A stretch of 64,000 nt of DNA from an uncultured Kiritimatiellota bacterium. GTDB lineage: Bacteria; Verrucomicrobiota; Kiritimatiellia; RFP12; DVOR01. Position 1 is the first letter of the stretch. Each line of letters starts with the position of its first letter. Under the pieces are notes generated by a model. The model was not told where the DNA came from, did not search any database, and was given only the letters and a program-made list of their open reading frames with translations. This document shows positions 19,269-26,682 of the stretch, in pieces. Location of the stretch: contig CALXMV010000006.1 of NCBI GenBank assembly GCA_944389565.1, positions 19,759 to 83,758 on the forward strand. Reading direction: 5' to 3'. A program made the translations under genes and the position numbers.

Positions 19269-19895
19269 TCACGCTTCGCTTGGGCGGCGTGGGAGCGGAT
19301 AGGGATAGCGTTCGCGGAGGAACTTGGCGAGGGTGTTGCGATCGACGCGGAGGCGCTTGGCGATGCGCCGGCGCGAGAGCCCCCGATGGAAAAGCGTGCG
19401 GATGCGTTCCTCCTGGCCGGAGAGTTTGACGGTCGTGTTGCGGCGTCCTTTGGGGCGGCCCAGGGTGGCGCCCTCGGCGCGCCTGCGGGCGAGGGCCTCT
19501 TTGGTGCGTTGGGCGATGAGGTTGCGCTCGATCTCGGCGGAGAGGCCGAAGGCGAAGGCGAGGACCTTGCTGGAGATGTCGTCGCCGAGGCGGTAGTTGT
19601 CCTTGATGGTCCAGACGCGGACGTTCTTCTTCATGCAGAGGTTGAGAACCTCGAGGATCATGAAGAGGGATCGGCCGAGGCGCGAGAGCTCGGCGCAGAC
19701 CAGGAGGTCGCCGGGGCGGAGGTCGGCGAGGAGGGTGCCGAGTTTGCGTTTGGCGGGGTCCTTGGTGCCGGAGACGGTCTCCTCGACCCACCCGTCGACC
19801 TTCAGGTTCTCGCGTTCGGCGAAGGCGAGAATCTCGAAGCGTTGGTTCTCGACGGTCTGCTTGTCGGTGGAGACGCGGATGTAGCCATAGGTCAT
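19269..19895 (-). CDS. mpi: Mpi-family serine site-specific recombinase (DNA invertase)
   Basis: The 208-residue serine recombinase has an N-terminal resolvase domain with catalytic Ser9 in YGYIRVSTDKQTVENQRFEI. It also has ELSRLGRS, the long E-helix region LAFAFGLSAEIERNLIAQRT, and a C-terminal helix-turn-helix (GLSRRRIAKRLRVDRNTLAKF). Overall it is very like the Bacteroides master invertase Mpi, which flips several capsule promoters in trans. The ATG at 19895 follows GAAGAAAGG. It lies just after the operon of the putative invertible promoter, which makes it the prime candidate to act there and perhaps at other sites in the genome. Confidence 0.9.
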   Translation of the reverse strand: MTYGYIRVSTDKQTVENQRFEILAFAERENLKVDGWVEETVSGTKDPAKRKLGTLLADLRPGDLLVCAELSRLGRSLFMILEVLNLCMKKNVRVWTIKDNYRLGDDISSKVLAFAFGLSAEIERNLIAQRTKEALARRRAEGATLGRPKGRRNTTVKLSGQEERIRTLFHRGLSRRRIAKRLRVDRNTLAKFLRERYPYPLPRRPSEA

Positions 19896-19950
19896 ACGAT
19901 CATGCCTTTCTTCAGGGGAGGTTGGGGAAAGGAAACATATCCGCGGCGGT

Positions 19951-19980
19951 TTGTCATCGGGGGGGCGGGTTTGGTAAAAT
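19951..19980 (+). promoter_or_regulatory. Promoter of unknown gene 20023-22065
   Basis: The -35 TTGTCA (19951-19956) and extended -10 TGGTAAAAT (19972-19980) are 18 bp apart. The predicted transcript starts near 19987, about 35 nt before the first possible start codon. Confidence 0.6.
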
Positions 19981-20022
19981 GGATGATATGCGGCGCGGGT
20001 AGTGTTTGGCCGGCGTGGAAAA

Positions 20023-22065
20023 ATGAGCAGGAAAGGCAGGTACGTGATGGGGATGAGTCTCGAGCAACGGCTGAGATGCGTGGGGTTGGACGAGGCGGCG
20101 CGCTCCGAGGAGATGCTGGAGCGGCTGATCAGGCAGGTGCTGGAATGCGGGTACACGTTGGAGGCGTATCGCGGGGCGTACGTGAATGGCGACGTGGGGC
20201 CGGTGCAGCTGATCGTCCGGACACGGGAGGAGGAGGGGAAGGTGAACGTCTTCGGGCTGGACGTCCATCTGCCGGGGAACGCGATGTGGGATCTGCGCGT
20301 GCGGATGCGGGGGACCACGAAGGAGCCTTTGGCGTATCCGTGCCTGGCGCGGAGCGCCTCGGGCGGGGAGGGCGACGTGGAGATGCTGTTGCTGAACGCG
20401 GATGTCCTGCCGGATCTGGACGTAGGGCGGCGCTTCCGTGCGCAGGTGGTCGCCATGGCGCGGCATGTGGCCTATTTCCCGGACGGCGCGGCGTATGAGG
20501 CGCATTTCGGCAAGCGGGCCATCCCCGAGGGGAAGATCCGCCCGGTGGGGCGGCGCGAGCGGCGGGTCGAGGCGGACGCCATCTACGAGCGGCGTTCCGG
20601 GTACTCGGCGGTGCGCGGGCGCGTGACGGCGTTGCATACCTTCGAGTGGCACGAGGAGGACGGCGCCAGCACCCGCATCCATCGGGCGACCGTGGAGACG
20701 GATTTCGGCCCGCTGGAGATCGTCCACCCCGAACGTTACGTGCCCGAGGCGCAACGCGGGGAGATCCGCGTGGGGGCGACGGTCTCGTGCATCTGCGCGA
20801 TCTCGGGCGACGTGGCCATCGACGCCTACGACTTCGGCGCGGTGCGCGACGCGGAGCACGGCCTGCGGGCTTTGGCCGACGCGCTCTGCGCGTGCGACGA
20901 GCGAAAGGCCCGGCGGCTCCTCGCGCCGGACGCCGAGTATGTCTCGGACTGGAACGAGAAGACCTTCCATGGGGTCGGGGAGATCCTCGCGCACATCCGC
21001 CAGGTGGCCCAAATCGGGCGTTACCATTACGAGGCCGTCCCCGCGACGGTGACGGCCCTGCGGGGGGAGGGGCGACCGCCGCATGGCGTCGGGAGCCGCT
21101 GTATGCGGCTTCACGCGCGGGAGGACGGGACGGCGCTGGGACTGCTTTTCGCAGAGTTCGACGAGGCGGGCGCCGTCACGCGCTTCGAGGTCACTTACGA
21201 CGACCGTTATCTGGTGACCGACGACCCGGAGGACGGGCTCCCCGCGCTCTTCGGCTTCAGTGCGCCGACGCGGCGGGGGGAGACGGCGGAGGTGCTGCGC
21301 GCGTTCGAGGAGAGCGCGTACGCGGCTCTGCGCGAACGTCTCGCCCGGCTGCGGGAGGCGTTGCCCGCGGGCGTCGATTTCGAGTTCCTCAAGACGGGGC
21401 CCGCCGAGCAGGGGGACTTCGCGCACTGCGTCTTCCGCGTCGGGGCGCGCCGTTGCGCCGTCATCTTCGAGGGGTGGGACGAGGAGGGGCGCCATTGCCA
21501 TGTCCAGGGATTGTGGCGCACGGGGTTCGCCGAGCAATGCGAGCGGCTCGCCATGCTCCCGTGCGTCTTCCCGATGCGCGGCCGCCGCGAAAAGGCTGGT
21601 GCGCCCCTGGAGATCCGCCCGGCGGGGCCCAAACCCTTCGGCCTGCTGACCCCCGACCAACGGCCGCTGACCCTCAAGAGACTCCTGGCCGAGACGCCCG
21701 GCGACATCCCGCTCACGGACTGGGAGCGCGCGGCCCTCGCCATCCGCCACGCGCGGGACTTCCTCGCCCGGACGCAGGGACGGAGGGTCCTCCGCGCCAC
21801 CGCCATGCCCGGCATCGCGCCGAATCTCTGGTTCCGCGACGCCTCCGGCGAGATCTGCTGGGTGCGCGTGGTCTTCGCCGAGGACGACGCCGCCGCGGAC
21901 TGGCACGCCTATCCCCGCCCCGAGCGCCGCGACCCGCGCCTGCTCGCCCATGACGGCTACTTCCTGCCCATCCGCCCCGAAAACCCCGGCCCCTACCTGC
22001 GCGGACGCGATGACGCGCCCGCCATCCGCCCTCCCGCCCTCCAGCGGGTCTACGTCCATCCCTGA
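20023..22065 (+). CDS. Large hypothetical protein with an NTF2/SnoaL-like central region
   Basis: The 680-residue protein is not recognised as a known family overall. It has no signal peptide or membrane segments, so it is probably cytoplasmic. A central part (roughly residues 285-395, including LLAPDAEYVSDWNEKTFHG and GLLFAEFDEAGAVTRF) resembles SnoaL/NTF2-like cone folds. The flanks are rich in beta-strand-like segments. Three in-frame ATGs lie close together (20023, 20047, 20053). The first is used, though GGAAAGG could serve the second. It has its own promoter and is followed by hemB 25 nt downstream, which has its own leaderless promoter. Confidence 0.65.
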   Translation: MSRKGRYVMGMSLEQRLRCVGLDEAARSEEMLERLIRQVLECGYTLEAYRGAYVNGDVGPVQLIVRTREEEGKVNVFGLDVHLPGNAMWDLRVRMRGTTKEPLAYPCLARSASGGEGDVEMLLLNADVLPDLDVGRRFRAQVVAMARHVAYFPDGAAYEAHFGKRAIPEGKIRPVGRRERRVEADAIYERRSGYSAVRGRVTALHTFEWHEEDGASTRIHRATVETDFGPLEIVHPERYVPEAQRGEIRVGATVSCICAISGDVAIDAYDFGAVRDAEHGLRALADALCACDERKARRLLAPDAEYVSDWNEKTFHGVGEILAHIRQVAQIGRYHYEAVPATVTALRGEGRPPHGVGSRCMRLHAREDGTALGLLFAEFDEAGAVTRFEVTYDDRYLVTDDPEDGLPALFGFSAPTRRGETAEVLRAFEESAYAALRERLARLREALPAGVDFEFLKTGPAEQGDFAHCVFRVGARRCAVIFEGWDEEGRHCHVQGLWRTGFAEQCERLAMLPCVFPMRGRREKAGAPLEIRPAGPKPFGLLTPDQRPLTLKRLLAETPGDIPLTDWERAALAIRHARDFLARTQGRRVLRATAMPGIAPNLWFRDASGEICWVRVVFAEDDAAADWHAYPRPERRDPRLLAHDGYFLPIRPENPGPYLRGRDDAPAIRPPALQRVYVHP

Positions 22066-22075
22066 TGATCCCACG

Positions 22076-22084
22076 TGCTATAAT
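22076..22084 (+). promoter_or_regulatory. Extended -10 promoter of hemB, leaderless
   Basis: TGCTATAAT ends 6 nt before the hemB ATG at 22091. There is no room for a Shine-Dalgarno sequence, so the mRNA should be leaderless. Confidence 0.65.
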
Positions 22085-22090
22085 AACGGC

Positions 22091-23095
22091 ATGAATGCGT
22101 ATCCTGATTTGCGGTTGAGGCGGGTGCGGCGGACGCCGGGCATCCGCGCGATGTTCGATTTGGAGGTTCCCGGGCCGGCGAAGTGGTGCTGGCCTACCTT
22201 CCTGGTGCCGGGGAGCGGCGTCAGGCGCGAGATCCCCTCGATGCCGGGGCAGTTCCAATGGTCCGCGGACCGGATCTGCGAGGCGGTGGAGCCAGTGGTG
22301 CGCCAAGGCGTGGGCTCGGTGCTCCTCTTCGGGCAGAGCGACCTGCCGAAGGACAATGGCGGCTCGGCGGCGTGGGACGACCGCGCCCCCGTGCAGCAGG
22401 CCATCCGCTCCCTGAAACGCGCCTTCCCGGGCCTCACCGTGCTGACGGACGTCTGCCTGTGCGCCTACACGAGCCACGGCCATTGCGCGCCCTTGCGCCC
22501 GGACGGCTCGCCGGACAACGACGCGGCGTGCGCGTGCCTGGCCAAGGTGGCGCTGTCGCACGCGGCGGCAGGCGCGGACGGCGTGGCGCCCTCGGCGATG
22601 ATGGACGGGCAGATCGCGGCCATCCGCGCCGCCCTCCGCGAGGAGGGGTTCGAGGAGACGCTCCTGATGGCCTACTCCACGAAGTTCTGCTCGGCGTGCT
22701 ACGGCCCCTTCCGCGACGCGGAGGGGAGCGCCCCGCGCCCCGTGCCGGGGATGCCCGCCGACCGCAAGGGCTACCAGGCCTCCTTCGCCAACCCGCGCAA
22801 CGCGCTCCTGGAATCGGCGCTCGACGAGCAGGAGGGCGCCGACCTGCTGATGGTCAAGCCCGCGCTCTTCTACACCGACATGATCGCCGCGGTGAAGGCC
22901 CGCACGCTCCTGCCCGTGGCCGCCTACAACGTCAGCGGCGAGTATTCCATGCTCATCGCCACCGCCCGCGCCGGCTGGGGCGACCTCGGCGACCTCGTGC
23001 GCGAGGGGACGCTCGCGCTGACGCGCGCGGGCGCCGACCTCATCATCTCCTATTGGGCCTCGCGCTACGAGGAGTTCTTCGGCAAACGCGCGTGA
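22091..23095 (+). CDS. hemB: Delta-aminolevulinic acid dehydratase (porphobilinogen synthase)
   Basis: It condenses two 5-aminolevulinate molecules to porphobilinogen in tetrapyrrole synthesis. The 334-residue protein has the zinc-binding cysteine stretch DVCLCAYTSHGHC, the two active-site lysines in MAYSTKF and LLMVKPALFYTD, and the conserved YNVSGEYSML. The Cys-rich site marks the zinc-dependent class. The ATG at 22091 is chosen because the family N-terminus fits and the promoter ends 6 nt upstream. Haem synthesis agrees with the cytochrome c maturation genes at 4720-6089. Ten nucleotides separate it from xerC/D. Confidence 0.95.
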   Translation: MNAYPDLRLRRVRRTPGIRAMFDLEVPGPAKWCWPTFLVPGSGVRREIPSMPGQFQWSADRICEAVEPVVRQGVGSVLLFGQSDLPKDNGGSAAWDDRAPVQQAIRSLKRAFPGLTVLTDVCLCAYTSHGHCAPLRPDGSPDNDAACACLAKVALSHAAAGADGVAPSAMMDGQIAAIRAALREEGFEETLLMAYSTKFCSACYGPFRDAEGSAPRPVPGMPADRKGYQASFANPRNALLESALDEQEGADLLMVKPALFYTDMIAAVKARTLLPVAAYNVSGEYSMLIATARAGWGDLGDLVREGTLALTRAGADLIISYWASRYEEFFGKRA

Positions 23096-23105
23096 GGCGG
23101 ACGCG

Positions 23106-24053
23106 ATGCCCCTGCGGCAGGCCATCGAGGACTTCCTGGACGCGGCGACCTACGCGCGCGGCCTCGCGCCGCTGACGCGCACGGCCTATGCCAACGACCT
23201 GGCGGCGCTGCTCGCCTTCGCCCAACGCCGCGGCATCGCCGATTGGGCGCGGGTCACGGCCGACGACCTGGCGGCGCACCTCACGGAGCTGCGCGAGCGG
23301 CGCGGCTACGCCGACGCGACCCTCGCCCGCCACGCCGCCGCCATCCGCTCCTTCTTCGCCTGGCTGCTCGACGACCGGCGCATCCCCGCCTCGCCCCTGG
23401 ACGCCCTGCCGCCGGCCAAACGCCCAGCAACCCTCCCGCGTGCCCTCCCGGAGGCGCCGCTGAACGCCCTCATCGAGGCCGTGGACGGCGACGCGCCGCT
23501 CGACCTGCGCGACCGCGCGGCGCTGGAATTGCTCTATGGGTGCGGGCTCCGCTGCTCGGAGCTGATGGGGCTCAACCTGCACGACATCGATTTCGAGGCG
23601 CACACCGTGCGCGTGCGCGGCAAGGGGCGGAAAGAGCGGGTGGTGCCCTTCGGCCCGCCGGCGGAACGCGCCCTGCGGCGTTACCTCGCCTGGCGGGCGG
23701 AGTGGATCCGCGCCTACCGGATGGGCGCCTTGGCGGCGGATCTCGCCGAGCCCAAGGCCCCGCTTCTGCTCACCCCCACGGGGCGACGCCTCCGGCACGC
23801 CCACGTGGCGGGCCTGGTGCACGCGCGGATCCATGCCTTCCTGCCCGAGGGGAGCACGGCAACGCCCCACACGCTCCGCCATGCCTTCGCCACGCACCTG
23901 CTCGACCACGGGGCGCCGCTGATGGACATCCGCGACCTGCTAGGACACGCCTCGGTGACCACCACGCAAATCTACACGCACGTCTCACGGGCGGGGATAC
24001 GGGCGGCCTTCGACCGTTGCTTCCCGCGCTCCGGGGCGAAGGGGAAGGCGTGA
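23106..24053 (+). CDS. xerC: XerC/XerD-type tyrosine recombinase
   Basis: The 315-residue protein has an N-terminal SAM-like core-binding domain (1-100) and a C-terminal catalytic domain. All the tyrosine-recombinase residues are visible: Arg in GLRCSEL, Lys in KGRKE, HTLRH, His in LGHAS and Tyr in QIYTHVSRAG. Length and architecture fit chromosome-dimer resolution at dif, though XerC versus XerD cannot be decided. It is an alternative, less likely enzyme for the promoter inversion at 16251-16349. The gene follows hemB closely and ends 7 nt from the convergent LRR gene. Confidence 0.9.
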   Translation: MPLRQAIEDFLDAATYARGLAPLTRTAYANDLAALLAFAQRRGIADWARVTADDLAAHLTELRERRGYADATLARHAAAIRSFFAWLLDDRRIPASPLDALPPAKRPATLPRALPEAPLNALIEAVDGDAPLDLRDRAALELLYGCGLRCSELMGLNLHDIDFEAHTVRVRGKGRKERVVPFGPPAERALRRYLAWRAEWIRAYRMGALAADLAEPKAPLLLTPTGRRLRHAHVAGLVHARIHAFLPEGSTATPHTLRHAFATHLLDHGAPLMDIRDLLGHASVTTTQIYTHVSRAGIRAAFDRCFPRSGAKGKA

Positions 24054-24060
24054 GCGCCGG

Positions 24061-25080
24061 TCAGTCCTCGACGGTAAAGGCGTCTTCGTCGATTTTGGCG
24101 AGGGCGGGGGGCAGGTCGGGACGGCGGAGCGCGGCGCACTGATAGAACGCCAGGCGGCCGATGTGCCGGAGGGTCAAGGGGAGGCGCACCGTCTCCAACG
24201 CGGCGCATTCGCGGAAGGCGGCCGTGCCGATCCGCCAGACGCCCTCGGGGAGGGTCACCTCCCGCAACGCCGCGCACCCCACGAAAGCGCAATCGGGGAT
24301 CTCGGCCAAGCCCTCGGGGAGGGTCAGGTCGGCCAACGCCTCGCACCCCCCAAAAGCCGAGTCGCCCAACCGCCAAACCTCGGCGGGCAGACGCACGGCA
24401 CGGAGCGCCACGCAATCCTCGAAGGCGGCCTCCCCGATGACACGCAAAGAGTCGGGCAGGGAGACCTCGCACAGGGCGGAACACCCCGAGAAGGCCTTCA
24501 CCCCGATGGCGCGTACCCCTTGCGGGAGGTCGATGCGCCGCAGGGCGACGCATCCGGCGAAACACCCATCGTGAATCTCCGTGAGCCCTGGCGGCAACAC
24601 CACCCCATCCAAACGTTCGCACCCCGCGAAGGTGTTCGTGCCCAAAAGGCAAAGCCCTGCGGGGAGGCGCACGGCGCGAAGGCTCACGCACCCACCAAAA
24701 CACCCTGTCCCCAGGACGTCGGGACGTACGCCCCCAACCGAAACCAGGCTCTCCGGCAGGACGATCTCCCGAAGGACCGTGCAGTCCTCGAAGACACTGT
24801 TGCCGATCGCCCGCACGCCCTCGGGCACGACGACACGTTCGAGGCGGTCGCACCCGGAGAAGGCGTTGTCGTCGATACGGGTCACGGGGAGGCCGGCGAT
24901 GCGCGCGGGGATGATGAGCTCGCCGGCGATGTCCTTGGGGATGGCCGTGCCCTCCCAGATGTGCTCGCTGGTGATGGCCACGGTGTCGCCCCCGGGCGAC
25001 TCCTGGAGCAGGTGGCACCATGGGATGCCGGTGGCCGGATCGCGCCAGACGCGCACGCACTGTTGCCTGTAAACGCTCAT
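24061..25080 (-). CDS. BspA-type leucine-rich repeat protein (LRR_5), gene 2
   Basis: The 339-residue protein is made of about ten BspA/Treponema-type leucine-rich repeats of about 23 residues, such as IGNSVFEDCTVLREIVLPESL. They follow a short N-terminal module starting VWRDPATGIPW. No signal peptide or anchor is visible. LRR_5 proteins in gut and oral bacteria are usually surface or secreted and often mediate binding, so the lack of an export signal is notable. Its ATG overlaps the stop of the upstream LRR gene (ATGA), and GGGGAG precedes it. It is the last gene of the leftward lacZ-LRR-LRR unit. Confidence 0.85.
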   Translation of the reverse strand: MSVYRQQCVRVWRDPATGIPWCHLLQESPGGDTVAITSEHIWEGTAIPKDIAGELIIPARIAGLPVTRIDDNAFSGCDRLERVVVPEGVRAIGNSVFEDCTVLREIVLPESLVSVGGVRPDVLGTGCFGGCVSLRAVRLPAGLCLLGTNTFAGCERLDGVVLPPGLTEIHDGCFAGCVALRRIDLPQGVRAIGVKAFSGCSALCEVSLPDSLRVIGEAAFEDCVALRAVRLPAEVWRLGDSAFGGCEALADLTLPEGLAEIPDCAFVGCAALREVTLPEGVWRIGTAAFRECAALETVRLPLTLRHIGRLAFYQCAALRRPDLPPALAKIDEDAFTVED

Positions 25081-26666
25081 GCCGATGGCTCCCCGATCGT
25101 GACCCACACCGAGGCGGAGGCCTCGGCAGACTCGGCGAACAACGCCGCGGGAAGCGTCCCGGCCGCCGGGCAATCCTCCTCGAAGGCTCCGGCCCAAACG
25201 CGCACGCCGGGCGGGAGGGTCGCATCCCCCAGCGCCTTGCAGTCGGCGAAGGCATCGCGCCTGACACGCCGCAGCGACCGTGGCAAGACGACCCGCCGCA
25301 AGGCCTCGCACCGTTCGAAAGCATAGGGGCCGATCTGCGTGACCCCCTCCGGGAGGACGACCTCCTCCAAGCGGAAGCAGTCTTGGAAGGCCCCGCGCAG
25401 GATGCCCCGCAACGGATGGCCGTCGAAACGCGCCGGAACCTCCAACCGTCCCGTGCGCGTCGGGTCGTCGATCGCGGGGAGGACGGCCCATTCTTCCACG
25501 AACCCGCCGGCACGAAGCGGCCGCCAGCCGAGCCAGGCCGTGCCGTCGCCGCCGAGCGTGTACCGCCACGAAATGCCCGTGGCGGGGTCGCGCCACGTCC
25601 GCGCGCCCCGCGGGAGGGTCTTCATGAGCGGCGTCGCCTGAAAGGCCATATGCCCGGCCACGCACCCGGGCGGCAGGTCGAGCGACCCCAACGACGCACA
25701 CCCCATGAAGGCATAATCGCCCACACGGCGCAGGGCCGCCGGAAGGGCGACGCGCCGGAGGGAGAGGCAATCGTTGAAGGCGCCATCGCCGATTTCCTCC
25801 AAGGTCGCGGGAAGCGCCACCTCCTCCAAGGCACGGCAGTCGTTGAAAATCCCCGCCGGAAGACGCTTCGCCCCCTCCGCGACGACGGCACGGCGCAACG
25901 CCAGGCACTCCCGAAAGAGGCATCGGCAGTCACTCTCCGCGACAGCCGCCGGAACGCGCACCTCGGTCAGCGCCGCGCATTCCCAAAACGCGTCGTCGCC
26001 CACCCGCCACAATCGCTCGGGCAGGCGGATGGCACGGAGCGAGACACAGCCCATAAAGGCCGACTCGCCCAGAATCTCCAACGTATCGGGCAGGGAGACC
26101 CGTTCCAGCGCGACGCACCGCTCAAAGGCCTGCTCCTCGATACGCCGCACGCCGTGCGGGATCTCCACGGCGCGGAGCGCCGCGCAGCCCTGGAAGGCGA
26201 GGCGCTCGATCGCGTCGAGGCCGGCGGGAAGGCGGAGGGCCGACAGCTTGGCGCAATCGGCGAAGCACCATTCGCCGATGCACCGCACGCCGTCGGGGAT
26301 GGCGATCGCCTCTAAGGCCTTGCAGTCGTGGAACGCCCAGTCCTGGAGCACCTCAAGCGTCGCGGGCAAGGAGACCGCGCACAGTGCGGAACACCCCGAG
26401 AAGGCCCCCCACCCGATTGCCCGCACGCCCTCGGGCACGGCGACGCGCACCAGCGTGACACAATCGAGAAAGGCGCCTTTGGCGATGACCGTCACGGGGT
26501 GGCCGGCGACGCGCGCGGGAATCGCCACGTGCCCGGGCGCGGGGTCGGGGAAGACTGCGCCGTGGATCGCGACGCCGACGCCCCCATCCGGGGTCTGGTC
26601 GCGGTAGCGCCACACGATGCCGGTGGCGGGGTCGCGCCATGTCTCGATTCCAGGTTGCGATTCCAT
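25077..26666 (-). CDS. BspA-type leucine-rich repeat protein (LRR_5), gene 1, two modules
   Basis: The 529-residue protein contains two units, each opening with TWRDPATGIxWRY (residues about 8-20 and about 360-375). Each is followed by a short beta-rich linker and a ladder of LRR_5 repeats (about 13 in the first, about 5 in the second), for example GCSALCAVSLPATL. The same opening motif starts the next gene, so the module occurs three times in two genes. No signal peptide is seen after MESQPGIE. It starts 16 nt after the beta-galactosidase stop, implying cotranscription. The function of the WRDPATGI module is unknown. Confidence 0.85.
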   Translation of the reverse strand: MESQPGIETWRDPATGIVWRYRDQTPDGGVGVAIHGAVFPDPAPGHVAIPARVAGHPVTVIAKGAFLDCVTLVRVAVPEGVRAIGWGAFSGCSALCAVSLPATLEVLQDWAFHDCKALEAIAIPDGVRCIGEWCFADCAKLSALRLPAGLDAIERLAFQGCAALRAVEIPHGVRRIEEQAFERCVALERVSLPDTLEILGESAFMGCVSLRAIRLPERLWRVGDDAFWECAALTEVRVPAAVAESDCRCLFRECLALRRAVVAEGAKRLPAGIFNDCRALEEVALPATLEEIGDGAFNDCLSLRRVALPAALRRVGDYAFMGCASLGSLDLPPGCVAGHMAFQATPLMKTLPRGARTWRDPATGISWRYTLGGDGTAWLGWRPLRAGGFVEEWAVLPAIDDPTRTGRLEVPARFDGHPLRGILRGAFQDCFRLEEVVLPEGVTQIGPYAFERCEALRRVVLPRSLRRVRRDAFADCKALGDATLPPGVRVWAGAFEEDCPAAGTLPAALFAESAEASASVWVTIGEPSA

Positions 26667-26682
26667 GCTTTGCTGTTTTTGG

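Noticed and set aside
23106..24053. XerC/D-like recombinase as part of an integron or integrative element
   Set aside because: No attachment repeats, tRNA junction or cargo are seen nearby; it follows hemB in an ordinary operon and has housekeeping Xer length.
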